Positions 6,028-13,732 of a DNA stretch of 16,808 nucleotides are shown one piece after another (the first letter of the stretch is position 1; the number at the start of each line of letters is the position of its first letter). Source of the stretch: Bacillota bacterium. GTDB lineage: Bacteria > Bacillota_I > Bacilli_A > RFN20 > CAG-826. The position numbers were made by a program, and so were the translations under genes. Location: contig JAEZSD010000019.1 of assembly GCA_023422095.1 (NCBI GenBank), positions 1-16,808 of the forward strand. Direction: 5' to 3'. The notes beneath the pieces were generated by a model. The model did not search any database. It was given only the letters and a program-made list of their open reading frames with translations, and was not told the DNA's origin.

Positions 6028-6056
6028 TAGACTTTTCGCGCGTTTGCTTGTATAAT
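6028..6056 (+). promoter_or_regulatory. Promoter of the ligase-smpB-folC operon
   Basis: TAGACT (6028-6033, 4 of 6 bases of consensus) and a perfect TATAAT (6051-6056) are 17 bases apart. The predicted start near 6063 leaves about 7 bases before ATG 6070. The ktrB promoter has the same design, with TAGACA and TATAAT. Confidence 0.7.
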
Positions 6057-6069
6057 GCGTGTTGCTTGT

Positions 6070-8139
6070 ATGGGACAATTCAAATACATATTATCTAGTC
6101 TCTGGTTCTGGGTTATTATCGTTCTTTCCTGCTTTTTTGTGGAGAACATTGCCCTTCTTTCTGATGGTGTGCCAATGGACGGTTTTTCTAATCCGGTCTT
6201 CTATATTATTACCGCTTTGATTTTAGCCATGATGGGAGTGTATTTCTTCCTTGAGCACAAGAAAAATAAAATGAAAGCTGGCTGGGTTGTCTTGTCTATT
6301 TTAATCATTGTTTTCATTTGCATTTGTATCGCCATTTGGACAAATCCATCCTCTACATATTTTATCAATAATGGTACTGGAGAAGATGGCACTCTCACTT
6401 TTTCTATAAATGAAAAAATACGTTACACCATTCAACTTTTTATTAGCTTTGTCGTCATTTACATGATGATGTTCACATTTGTCAAAGGAAGACTAAGATT
6501 TGCAAAACTAAAATGGTTGGCTTATGCGGTTATTATTCTTGTTGTTTTAGCATCCATTTTTTCTTTGATTTTTGAAGTTGGAGTTTATAAAACCATATTC
6601 GAAGGAACTCCCAATGGTGAAGGTGTAGGATCATTTTTTATCAATCCTAATATTTTTGGTTTGTGCTTAATGCTTGGAATGATGGCCTGTATCTTAGTCA
6701 ATTTCCCTCATTCTAAGTGGTGGTCATATATTCTTATGTTCTTCTTTTTTGGAGTTATGATATTTACTCTTTCAAACACCGCTTTACTTATTTCTAGCGC
6801 AATCCTGATTGTTTACTTGTCATCTAAGATAATTATTGGATACATCCAACGTCACTATATTCGATCTTCTGTGTTCATCATTTTAATATTCGCTGCCGCT
6901 ATTGGCCTTCTCATTGTTTACCTGATTGGTGAATCGAAACAATGGCCACTTATGATTGCATTTAAAGAGTTTTTGAGACGATTTGTGTTTACAGGCGACT
7001 TTGGAACATTCAGCAATCGAACTGAAATATGGTCATGGGCGATGGATTTACTTAAAAAAGACCCTCTTAGGCTGGTTTTTGGTTATGGTTATGGGGCCAG
7101 TTCGAAACTAATAATGACTTATTCCACTATCTTCGGACATGCTGTGAGGACGTGTCATTCTGGTTATGTTGAAGTTTTTTTGATGAGTGGAATTGTTGGA
7201 TTAAGTTTCTACGCCATTGGAATTGGATTTGGTTTCTACTCTATCATTCGACTATTTATTAGGAAGCAATTCCGTTTTGCTCTCATGTATTTGTTATTCT
7301 ATTTCTGCATTCTAACGCACAATCTCGTAGAGTCAACACGCTTCTTTGATGTGTCGACCTCTGGCGCCATCATCATGCTGCTTTTCTATTTACCACCTGT
7401 CGCCGCCTGGCAACATATGAGAAAGCCACAACTGGTAAAACAAGCCGCCCACAATGATGTGTGGCAAAACAACGTCAGTTCTGCGAGCATAATTCGCGTT
7501 ATTACATTAGTAATTATTTCTTTAGTACTCACTTTATCGATTTCATTTTTAACTAACTTTCCCTATGAAAACGCTTTGTTTAGAGACATTATTCTTTGGA
7601 GTCTTTTCTTCTTGGTTGCCAGCTTACTTTTCTTACCTTATTTCGTGGCTCTAATCTATCGGCATAGTACAAACGCAAGATTTGTCGTACGACTAGTTAT
7701 TTATGGAACTTTGCTTTTGGGAATAGGGTGCGGAACGGGTTTTGCTTTTTATACCTATTTGAACGTAGGCATTAGCAATGCAATCATTCTTTCAATTGTT
7801 TGTTATCTTATCGCCGGATTAATTTTAACTACACTATTCCGATTCATTTTCCATGGAAGGTTTAAAGCATGGGTATTGGAAACCCTCCACGCTATTGTTG
7901 TTACTTCTGGACTTACAGTCTCTTTTACCGCTGTTATTGGCGGGACAATCACTATTATCATTAATGCTTTTATTCCTTTTGACGCCCTCACTTTGTTGAC
8001 AGTCATGGGAATGAATTTGTTGATTTTCTATCTTATTTTTACTTTCATGCCTTTCAAGGATCGAATCGAAATGGCAAAAGAATTCAATGATGAAGGCCTC
8101 TTTAATTGGCGAAGAGCAGTTGTGAAGGACAAAATTTAA
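6070..8139 (+). CDS. O-antigen ligase/polymerase-like membrane protein
   Basis: This 689-residue, strongly hydrophobic protein has many membrane helices and a Wzy_C (WaaL/Wzy) core. Around residues 314-375 are the family signatures: SNRTEIWSWA, the DPLRLVFGYGYG stretch, and a large extracytoplasmic loop carrying H357 and H363, followed by GYVEVFLMSGIVG. Such proteins join or polymerise lipid-linked glycans outside the membrane, probably for a surface polysaccharide here. After about residue 450 a further block of some seven helices shows no family I recognise. I chose ATG 6070, because an in-frame ATG at 6055 lies inside the -10 box. There is no ribosome binding site. It begins a long operon, and its stop is one base from the smpB start. 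No glycosyltransferase genes lie nearby, so the substrate is unknown. Confidence 0.82.
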   Translation: MGQFKYILSSLWFWVIIVLSCFFVENIALLSDGVPMDGFSNPVFYIITALILAMMGVYFFLEHKKNKMKAGWVVLSILIIVFICICIAIWTNPSSTYFINNGTGEDGTLTFSINEKIRYTIQLFISFVVIYMMMFTFVKGRLRFAKLKWLAYAVIILVVLASIFSLIFEVGVYKTIFEGTPNGEGVGSFFINPNIFGLCLMLGMMACILVNFPHSKWWSYILMFFFFGVMIFTLSNTALLISSAILIVYLSSKIIIGYIQRHYIRSSVFIILIFAAAIGLLIVYLIGESKQWPLMIAFKEFLRRFVFTGDFGTFSNRTEIWSWAMDLLKKDPLRLVFGYGYGASSKLIMTYSTIFGHAVRTCHSGYVEVFLMSGIVGLSFYAIGIGFGFYSIIRLFIRKQFRFALMYLLFYFCILTHNLVESTRFFDVSTSGAIIMLLFYLPPVAAWQHMRKPQLVKQAAHNDVWQNNVSSASIIRVITLVIISLVLTLSISFLTNFPYENALFRDIILWSLFFLVASLLFLPYFVALIYRHSTNARFVVRLVIYGTLLLGIGCGTGFAFYTYLNVGISNAIILSIVCYLIAGLILTTLFRFIFHGRFKAWVLETLHAIVVTSGLTVSFTAVIGGTITIIINAFIPFDALTLLTVMGMNLLIFYLIFTFMPFKDRIEMAKEFNDEGLFNWRRAVVKDKI

Positions 8140-8140
8140 T

Positions 8141-8593
8141 ATGGCTAAGAAGACGGATAACATAAAAATTATTGCCTCAAACAAAAAAGCCCATTTTAAC
8201 TATTTTTTGAGTGATTTCACTGAATGTGGAATTGTTCTGGTCGGCACCGAAATAAAATCCCTAAGGGCGAATTCGTGTTCGATTGGAGATGCGTATGTTT
8301 TGATTCGCCAAAACGAAATGGAAATCGTCAATATGCACATTAATCCATACGAACAAGGTAACATCTTTAATCACGACCCCCTCAGGACAAGAAAAATTTT
8401 GCTTCATAAGAAAGAGATCAGCTGGTTTGCTAACCAAATTAAAAAGGGTGGATTTACGATTGTCCCAACTAGAGTTTATTTGCGAAATGGCAAAGCCAAG
8501 GTGGAAATCGCTCTTGCCAAAGGAAAGAAACTTTTTGATAAGCGCGAAACCATTAAGAAAAGAGACCTTGAAAGGGATCTTGGACGAGAATAA
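8141..8593 (+). CDS. smpB: SsrA-binding protein SmpB
   Basis: This 150-residue protein is SmpB, the partner of tmRNA in trans-translation, which rescues ribosomes stalled on broken mRNAs. The N-terminal ASNKKAHFNYF and ECGIVLVGTEIKSLR stretches, NMHINPYEQG, the DPLRTRKILLHKKEI segment and the basic C-terminal tail (about 130-150, KKLFDKRETIKKRDLERDL) are all characteristic. The length is normal. One base separates it from the ligase stop codon; AAGGA (8125-8129) lies 11 bases upstream. folC follows after three bases. Its usual neighbours such as rnr, and the tmRNA gene, are not in this window. Confidence 0.97.
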   Translation: MAKKTDNIKIIASNKKAHFNYFLSDFTECGIVLVGTEIKSLRANSCSIGDAYVLIRQNEMEIVNMHINPYEQGNIFNHDPLRTRKILLHKKEISWFANQIKKGGFTIVPTRVYLRNGKAKVEIALAKGKKLFDKRETIKKRDLERDLGRE

Positions 8594-8596
8594 ATT

Positions 8597-9823
8597 ATGA
8601 AAAACATAGATTTGATTATTCCTGTCCGTTCTTCGGGAGATTATCAACGTGAAAACTTTGATCGTTTTCTTCGTGATGTTTCTTTTGAGTATTTAATTCC
8701 TTCCGTTCATATTGCCGGGACAAACGGAAAGGGCTCAACTGCCTCTTATCTCGCTTCTATTTATAAAGAAGCCGGTTATAAAGTTGGTCTATTTATGTCC
8801 CCTGGCCTCAATCAGATAAATGAGATGATTAGTGTTGGTGATGAGTTGATTAGTGATGAAGAAATAGAAGATATCATTCATGCATATAAACGAAGCATAC
8901 TCCAATACGAATTATCAGCTTTTGAGATTATGACTCTAATTGCTCTCACCCATTTCACTAATAGCCAATGCGATATTTCAATTATTGAATGTGGAATGGG
9001 AGGATTAATCGACGCTACGAATATCTTTATTCCTGTTCTTTCGATCATAACCTCTGTAAGTATGGAACACACTGAATATCTCGGTCGCTCCATCACCGAA
9101 ATAGCAGAGCATAAAGCTGGTATCATCAAAGAAGAAATTCCTATTCTAGTGGGCGATTTAAGCGAGGACGTTCTATCGGTTATTTCTCGTGAAGGCAATT
9201 ATAAACAAAGTGAAATTTATCGTGTCTCGATTCCAAATAATGTCTTGTATTCAGAGACTGGATACTCATTTGACTATCAAACTTTTCGAAATTTTAAGAT
9301 TCAATCAATCGGCCAGTACAGCGTTTATGATGCTTGTTTGGCAATTGAAGCAACTCAGATTTTAAAAGACATTTTTCCGATTAATGAAGAATCTTTAGTT
9401 AATGGTTTATATAAGATGGTCATTCCTGCCAGAATGGAAGTTGTTTACAATAATCCATTAGTGATTGTTGATGGAGCCCACAATCCCGAAGCGATGGAAA
9501 ATCTAATGATTTCGATTGAAAAAGTCAGCAAAAACCGACCCATTCATGTTATTTTTGCTTGTTTCAAGGATAAAAATTTCCCTCTCATGCTAAATTTTAT
9601 TGGACAAGTTGGAGAGGTAATCCTAACAACTTTTGACCACCCTAGAGCTCGCGGAAGAGATGATTATTTTCTTTTCGCTGATGAGTATGAATTTTATGGA
9701 GATCCTAAAGAATTAGTGCTTACTCTTCTAGAGAAGTACCCAGAAGATGTTATCCTTATTACGGGGTCTCTTGCCTTCGCTGGATATATGAGAGACTTCT
9801 TTAAAAACGGAGGCCTTCAATGA
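8597..9823 (+). CDS. folC: Folylpolyglutamate / dihydrofolate synthase
   Basis: This 408-residue Mur-ligase-fold enzyme adds glutamates to folates using ATP, which keeps them in the cell and makes them better cofactors. The ATP-binding P-loop is GTNGKGST (41-48). IECGMGGLIDATN and the EHTEYLGRSITEIAEHKAGII region (its lysine normally carbamylated) follow. The C-terminal domain holds VDGAHNPEA. Length fits FolC. Whether it also has dihydrofolate synthase activity cannot be decided. No folate biosynthesis genes are nearby, and the FolT-type transporter gene overlaps its stop by four bases (ATGA), pointing to folate salvage. It starts three bases after smpB with a poor ribosome site, so coupling is likely. 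Confidence 0.95.
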   Translation: MKNIDLIIPVRSSGDYQRENFDRFLRDVSFEYLIPSVHIAGTNGKGSTASYLASIYKEAGYKVGLFMSPGLNQINEMISVGDELISDEEIEDIIHAYKRSILQYELSAFEIMTLIALTHFTNSQCDISIIECGMGGLIDATNIFIPVLSIITSVSMEHTEYLGRSITEIAEHKAGIIKEEIPILVGDLSEDVLSVISREGNYKQSEIYRVSIPNNVLYSETGYSFDYQTFRNFKIQSIGQYSVYDACLAIEATQILKDIFPINEESLVNGLYKMVIPARMEVVYNNPLVIVDGAHNPEAMENLMISIEKVSKNRPIHVIFACFKDKNFPLMLNFIGQVGEVILTTFDHPRARGRDDYFLFADEYEFYGDPKELVLTLLEKYPEDVILITGSLAFAGYMRDFFKNGGLQ

Positions 9824-10617
9824 AATCTTTTTTCCCTAGAAACAACCTCGATCACATTTCCAAGATTGCATTAGCAGGTTTATTTATTGCTATTGCGGTG
9901 ATATTACAAAAAGTTTTGGCGATTAATTATATTCCCATTATTCCTTTTGTTCGTATTTCTCCTGGTGGGCCCGCCATTATTATCTTTGCTTCCATTTTGC
10001 TTGGTCCTTGGTATGGATTATTAGTTGGAGCCGCTTCGGATATTATTGGTTATGCCTTATTTGATGCGAGTGGTTTCGGCTTCTTTCCAACAATTACACT
10101 GATCTATGCGGTATTAGGCTTAATGCCTTATTTTGTGTTCTCTCTTTTCAAAAAAGTTCGCAGCAATAAAATGTCTATTTCCTTCATCATCGCATTTATG
10201 GCAATTAGCCTAGCTATCGTATCTGTGATTCTCTTTGCCAATAATACACTTACCCTTTTTAGCAATACTTATAACATCACTTTGTTAATGCGAATTTTGA
10301 TTCCAAGCATTATGCTTTTATTATTTATTTGCCTCTTGGTATTTATTGTTTTGTATAATCGAAGAGTAAGGGCAACTAATGAGGATTTGCCATTATATCC
10401 TGCTCAGACCTCTTTTGCCTTAATCATCATCGAACTTGTTGTTATGGTGATTTTTGGTTCACTGATGAAAGCCATTGCTTTTGGCTTTGAAACATTTTGG
10501 GTTATATTGTTTGCCCAGCTAGTTATCATGTTTGTAAATATTCCTTTAAACACTATTGTAATTACCATATTGGTTAAAGTAATCTCAAAACATTTTCTAA
10601 AGAAAAGTGAAGACTAA
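9820..10617 (+). CDS. ECF transporter S component, FolT-like
   Basis: This 265-residue membrane protein resembles the folate-specific S components of energy-coupling factor transporters. The N-terminal half matches well: KIALAGLFIAIAVILQ helix, then FVRISPGGPAIIIF, LLGPWYGLLVGAASDIIGY and a GFGFFPTITLIYAVLGL helix. The C-terminal KAIAFGFETFW and LVIMFVNIPLNTIV parts fit the last helices. It is longer than the usual 170-200 residues because about 70 residues with roughly two extra helices (about 118-190) are inserted. It would bind folate outside and pass it in with a shared EcfA-EcfA'-EcfT module encoded elsewhere. The 4-base overlap with folC supports folate as substrate, though another vitamin is possible. 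Confidence 0.82.
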   Translation: MKSFFPRNNLDHISKIALAGLFIAIAVILQKVLAINYIPIIPFVRISPGGPAIIIFASILLGPWYGLLVGAASDIIGYALFDASGFGFFPTITLIYAVLGLMPYFVFSLFKKVRSNKMSISFIIAFMAISLAIVSVILFANNTLTLFSNTYNITLLMRILIPSIMLLLFICLLVFIVLYNRRVRATNEDLPLYPAQTSFALIIIELVVMVIFGSLMKAIAFGFETFWVILFAQLVIMFVNIPLNTIVITILVKVISKHFLKKSED

Positions 10618-10627
10618 ATAATATATA

Positions 10628-10861
10628 ATGAGAATTATGAAAAAGAAAAAAGAAATTGATAAACCAATTGGTCTCGAAATTGATGAAAATAAAAACATTA
10701 CCAGCGAAACGGAAGTTATTTCGACTGAAGATTTGCCAATGGAAGAAGAAAAAGAACATTATTCATTTCCTTGGTTTTCTATTATTGTTGCAGGCATCAT
10801 TATACTTTTAATAATTATCTGCTTAATTATCATCTTTATTTTTGGCGGACCGGTATCATGA
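10628..10861 (+). CDS. Small single-pass membrane protein
   Basis: I do not recognise this 77-residue protein. It has a Lys-rich start (KKKKE), an acidic segment with many Glu and Asp (about 15-46), and one strongly hydrophobic helix at about 50-73 ending in FGGPVS. The charge pattern suggests the N terminus faces the cytoplasm. An alternative start is ATG 10637, three codons in. Neither start has a Shine-Dalgarno site. A TATAAT (10624-10629) overlaps the first ATG but lacks a -35 partner. It lies 10 bases after the transporter gene, and its stop overlaps the next start (ATGA), so the two downstream proteins are probably made together. Confidence 0.7.
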   Translation: MRIMKKKKEIDKPIGLEIDENKNITSETEVISTEDLPMEEEKEHYSFPWFSIIVAGIIILLIIICLIIIFIFGGPVS

Positions 10862-11607
10862 TAAAACAATTATTACTAGTTATAATGCTTTCTAGTGGGA
10901 TGTTTATTAGCAACCCACATATTCCAGTGAGATCCTCACCAAACGAAAATGATAATTTGATATTGGAAAGCAAAGAAAACGGTCATTATAAAGTTGTCGG
11001 TGTGACGGATTCTGATGTCTCGGACATCCGTATCTACTATAACGAAGAATATTATGTTGATGAAATTGCGTTAGGAGCTTTTGATGCTGCTTTCAATCTC
11101 GAATCTCTGATGATTTCTTACACTGTAACATCAATTCCCTCTCCTCTTTTTACCATCCCGGGAAATCACCCCAATTTTAATACAATCAATTATACTGGCA
11201 GTGAAACAGAGTGGAACGATTTGAACTACTTAACTTCTTACACAGTATTTACCGATGCTTGCGACGAAGGTTTTATTCGCCTGTGGAATCGCGATGTACG
11301 CCCTCAAGAAAATAGTAGTGTATGCGATATCAGTCCCGCTCTTTACGAAAGAGTAATAGAGTTGTATGAGACTCTTTCTGATAACGATCGGCAAACAGTT
11401 GACGAATATGTTGATTTAGCGGGAAGCAATATAAGTGATTCAATATCGACCTTGAGGAATTTTTTCGAACAACCAGATACCTCATATTCTGAAGACCGAG
11501 AAGTATCTTCTAGCACGATGATCTCTTTTGTTATCATTATCGCTGTTGTTGGAATGACATTCATTATGGTCTTCTACTATCTCAAAGATAAACACATTAT
11601 TCAGTGA
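10858..11607 (+). CDS. Membrane-anchored LRR-like surface protein
   Basis: This 249-residue protein starts with a signal-peptide-like segment (about 3-18, KQLLLVIMLSSGMFI). The region about 50-115 looks like a short degenerate BspA-type leucine-rich repeat: VDEIALGAFDAAFNLESLMI, then TSIPSPLF, and YTGSETEWNDL, which resembles the YxGTxxEW motif of that class. A C-terminal helix (about 221-242) with a short basic tail (KDKHIIQ) would anchor it with most of the chain outside. The start ATG overlaps the previous stop by four bases. A longer frame from 10771 overlaps that gene and is out of place. The ligand and role are unknown; with the 77-residue protein it may form a surface pair. It ends the operon. 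Confidence 0.72.
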   Translation: MIKQLLLVIMLSSGMFISNPHIPVRSSPNENDNLILESKENGHYKVVGVTDSDVSDIRIYYNEEYYVDEIALGAFDAAFNLESLMISYTVTSIPSPLFTIPGNHPNFNTINYTGSETEWNDLNYLTSYTVFTDACDEGFIRLWNRDVRPQENSSVCDISPALYERVIELYETLSDNDRQTVDEYVDLAGSNISDSISTLRNFFEQPDTSYSEDREVSSSTMISFVIIIAVVGMTFIMVFYYLKDKHIIQ

Positions 11608-11632
11608 GTTTATTCAATCATTGATTTTTTAT

Positions 11633-11661
11633 TTTACAATAACAATTGTATGTGCTACATT
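11633..11661 (+). promoter_or_regulatory. Promoter of rpmG-secE-nusG
   Basis: TTTACA (11633-11638, 5 of 6 consensus bases) and an extended -10, TGcTACATT (11653-11661), are spaced by 17 bases. Transcription would start near 11668, giving a leader of about 25 bases with AGGG (11681-11684) as a modest ribosome site before ATG 11692. Confidence 0.6.
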
Positions 11662-11691
11662 ATTAAAGCAAACTTAAGATAGGGTAGATAG

Positions 11692-11838
11692 ATGAGAGAA
11701 AAAGTCCTTTTGATTTGTGAAGATTGTTTATCTCGCAACTATACCCTGATGATGAAAAAAGAAGGTTTTAAAACCCTCGAAATCAAAAAGTATTGCCCAC
11801 ACTGTGGAAAACACACTATCCACAAAATTAGTAAATAG
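11692..11838 (+). CDS. rpmG: 50S ribosomal protein L33
   Basis: This 48-residue protein is bacterial L33 of the zinc-ribbon type, with cysteine pairs C9/C12 (CEDC) and C35/C38 (CPHC). It is part of the large ribosomal subunit near the E site. The position just before secE and nusG is the one seen for an rpmG gene in many Firmicutes. The stop codon TAG is part of the AGGAGG ribosome site of secE, linking the two genes. Retaining all four cysteines implies zinc dependence, unlike the C-minus paralogues of some bacteria. Confidence 0.95.
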   Translation: MREKVLLICEDCLSRNYTLMMKKEGFKTLEIKKYCPHCGKHTIHKISK

Positions 11839-11849
11839 GAGGTTCCTTT

Positions 11850-12059
11850 ATGGGAATGAAATCTTATGCAAAAGGCGTTGTCAAAGAAGGCAAACGCGTT
11901 AGATGGCCAAAGAGAGATGAATTAATCCCCGCCATTATTGTCACAGTAGTGATAGCGGTTCTTGCTGCTCTTATTCTTTTAGCAGAGGATGCAGCTGGAT
12001 CTCGACTTATCGAAATTTTAGGTGATGCTTTTAAATCAATGGGAGGCACAGGGGCATAA
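11850..12059 (+). CDS. secE: Preprotein translocase subunit SecE
   Basis: This 69-residue protein is the short, single-helix form of SecE common in Gram-positive bacteria. It clamps SecY in the protein-export channel. The amphipathic N-terminal part contains the conserved KEGKRVRWPKRDEL stretch (about 12-25), followed by the membrane helix at about 27-45. The short tail ends in SMGGTGA. AGGAGG (11837-11842) lies 7 bases before the ATG. The stop codon overlaps the nusG ATG by one base (TAATG), so translation is coupled. Confidence 0.95.
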   Translation: MGMKSYAKGVVKEGKRVRWPKRDELIPAIIVTVVIAVLAALILLAEDAAGSRLIEILGDAFKSMGGTGA

Positions 12060-12673
12060 TGTCTGACGAAATTAAAGCTTTTTCTGATACGACGACTGAT
12101 GTCAGCGATAGCGAAAATAAACAAAGTAAACTAGGCGAAAAGGCCTGGTATGTCGTCAATACTTATTCTACTCACGAAAGAAAAGTGGCGGATAATCTCA
12201 CCCGACGTGTCGAATCAATGGGTTTGCAAGAACTCATCTTCCGAATTATCGTCGCTGAGCACGAAGTCCCCGTTATGAAAGATGGCCTTCCTACCGGCAA
12301 GACAAGGATGAAAAATCTCTATCCTGGCTATGTCTTCGTCGAAATGATTATGACGGACTATGCTTGGTATGTTGTTCGTAACACGCCAGGTGTTACCGGC
12401 TTCGTTGGATCTTCTGGAAAAGGAACCAAACCTTTCCCTGTTCCAAGAGAACAAGTTGAACCAGTCTTAAAGAGAATGGGTATGATTGATGAACAAATGT
12501 ATGACCGTTATAGTATCGGTGACCTTGTCAAAGTCATCCATGGCGCTCTTGAAGGAACGGAAGGAAATATTGTTTCTATTAATCGTGAAACGGGAGCAGT
12601 TGAACTTGAAACCATCTTCTTCGGAAGAACAACCAAACTCGAAGTCGAATTTTCTGAAATTGAAAAAGTCTAA
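12059..12673 (+). CDS. nusG: Transcription elongation/antitermination factor NusG
   Basis: This 204-residue protein binds the RNA polymerase clamp and affects elongation and pausing. After a variable acidic N-terminal extension of about 28 residues, the NGN domain runs from KAWYVVNTYSTHERK to about 140, with the conserved LYPGYVFVEM strand. The KOW domain covers about 150-204, with VKVIHGALEGTEGNI. The length is near normal. GGGAGG (12041-12046) is the likely ribosome site, helped by coupling to secE. It is followed directly by a strong terminator and not by rplK, the usual next gene. Confidence 0.96.
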   Translation: MSDEIKAFSDTTTDVSDSENKQSKLGEKAWYVVNTYSTHERKVADNLTRRVESMGLQELIFRIIVAEHEVPVMKDGLPTGKTRMKNLYPGYVFVEMIMTDYAWYVVRNTPGVTGFVGSSGKGTKPFPVPREQVEPVLKRMGMIDEQMYDRYSIGDLVKVIHGALEGTEGNIVSINRETGAVELETIFFGRTTKLEVEFSEIEKV

Positions 12674-12675
12674 GA

Positions 12676-12703
12676 AAAAGCCGCAATTTGCGGCTTTTCT
12701 TTT
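12676..12703. terminator. Strong bidirectional terminator after nusG
   Basis: The GC-rich stem GCCGCAA/TTGCGGC (12680-12694) has A-rich and T-rich flanks, AAAA on the left and TTTTCTTTT on the right. It ends the rpmG-secE-nusG transcript and can also end the converging unknown gene on the minus strand. Confidence 0.85.
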
Positions 12704-12708
12704 ACCAT

Positions 12709-13608
12709 TTATTGATAAATAATCTCGGTTTCAAGGGGAGGAAATGCCTCTTGAATTCCAAATGTAAAATCCCCCGATATTGTGCCGGTCGCGTCAAACC
12801 AGCCAAATTTCTTTACTTTGTACTGCTCAAATATTTCTGTCGATTGAATTAAAAAATTCTCATCGAAAGTAATTTTTAAATTGATATTTTTAAAGATTGG
12901 AGCTTCTTCTAAATTACCCATTTTGACCATTTGCTTTACATAGTTTAGGACGCTGAAGAATGGGTCTAAATCTAACGATATTTGAATTTTTTCGTCTTCT
13001 ATTACTGCTGTTGATGTTTCTAAACAAGTTAAGCTTGAAACAATATAAGGAGAAAAAATGGATAAATCAAATCCCCAGACTTCTTGGAAATCTTCAATTG
13101 AGACGACTGTTTCACTTTCGGGATTCCAAACCATTTCTTTACTTTGATTATATTTGCCACGATACCAAGTGATTTCGTCATCTTGATAGAATCTTTTTGC
13201 GACGCTAATTAGGCCTTTAGAGATTGATTCATAGAAGTATCGATCAACATTTTTTAATTGATAGGTGAGAATATCTTGTTTTAGACCACCGACATCCACA
13301 AGCCCGCTGGCTTGGAATTTAATGAAGTCATTTTTTTGACTCTCATATACCGCTAAATTGAAGAGATCGCAGGGATTATATCTTTCTATGTAATTTTCCA
13401 ATGTAGGGGACTCGAGACGAAAAGACTCAAAATCAGCAAACAGCAAGGTGTTGTCATCGAGATAATCATCTGGATCAAAATCACCATAGGAGGGTGGAAC
13501 ATTGCTTTGATTATTCCAAATCATATAACTTCCAAAGCCAGTTGCTAATAAAGCCACTAAGGAAATTGAAGTGATAATGATTATTTTTTTCTTAGTTTTA
13601 TCGATCAT
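12709..13608 (-). CDS. Unknown anchored extracytoplasmic protein
   Basis: I do not recognise this 299-residue protein. It has basic residues at the start (KTKKK), one hydrophobic helix at about 8-29, and a long polar, acidic and aromatic-rich domain that would lie outside the membrane. The C-terminal part alternates short hydrophobic strands (for example KIQISLDLDPFF, INLKITFDENFLIQ, GDFTFG), compatible with a beta-rich fold of the LolA/lipoprotein-carrier type, but this is only a guess. There is no lipobox cysteine after the helix, so it is anchored or secreted, not lipidated. No Shine-Dalgarno site precedes the ATG. It is divergent from the XRE regulator gene and shares its 124-base control region. 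Confidence 0.72.
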   Translation of the reverse strand: MIDKTKKKIIIITSISLVALLATGFGSYMIWNNQSNVPPSYGDFDPDDYLDDNTLLFADFESFRLESPTLENYIERYNPCDLFNLAVYESQKNDFIKFQASGLVDVGGLKQDILTYQLKNVDRYFYESISKGLISVAKRFYQDDEITWYRGKYNQSKEMVWNPESETVVSIEDFQEVWGFDLSIFSPYIVSSLTCLETSTAVIEDEKIQISLDLDPFFSVLNYVKQMVKMGNLEEAPIFKNINLKITFDENFLIQSTEIFEQYKVKKFGWFDATGTISGDFTFGIQEAFPPLETEIIYQ

Positions 13609-13617
13609 ATCTTTTTC

Positions 13618-13646
13618 ATTTTAGTTAAAAACTATGAATTAGGAAA
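13618..13646 (-). promoter_or_regulatory. Possible promoter of the unknown extracytoplasmic gene
   Basis: On the minus strand TAAAAT (13623-13618) lies 9 bases before ATG 13608, with a poor -35 (TTTCCT, 13646-13641) at 17 bases. If used, the leader would be only about 3 bases. Confidence 0.35.
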
Positions 13647-13649
13647 CAT

Positions 13650-13686
13650 CCTTTAATAAAATATAGACATTTAAAGCGATTAAAGG
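13650..13686. promoter_or_regulatory. Operator-like repeats in the divergent region
   Basis: CCTTTAAT (13650-13657) and ATTAAAGG (13679-13686) are perfect inverted arms with 21 bases between. A third half-site, TTAAAG (13671-13676), sits nine bases before the TTAAAG at 13680-13685. They lie just upstream of the XRE gene -35 box and between both divergent promoters. Binding by the XRE regulator is an inference. Confidence 0.5.
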
Positions 13687-13696
13687 TTCCATAGAG

Positions 13697-13725
13697 TTGT
13701 CAAAGCTGTTTTTTTGCTGTATCTT
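13697..13725 (+). promoter_or_regulatory. Promoter of the XRE regulator gene, leaderless type
   Basis: TTGTCA (13697-13702, 5 of 6) and TATCTT (13720-13725, 4 of 6) are exactly 17 bases apart. The ATG at 13733 follows 7 bases after the -10, so transcription should start at the start codon. There is no Shine-Dalgarno site. Confidence 0.55.
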
Positions 13726-13732
13726 TAGAGCC

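Noticed and set aside
10624..10637. TATAAT close to the 77-residue gene as another leaderless promoter
   Set aside because: The spacing fits, but there is no -35 box and the stretch is a simple AT run inside an operon, so it may be chance.
11616..11634. Hairpin AATC/GATT followed by a T-run after the LRR-like gene
   Set aside because: The stem has only four AT-rich pairs with a 3-base loop, too weak to call a terminator with confidence.
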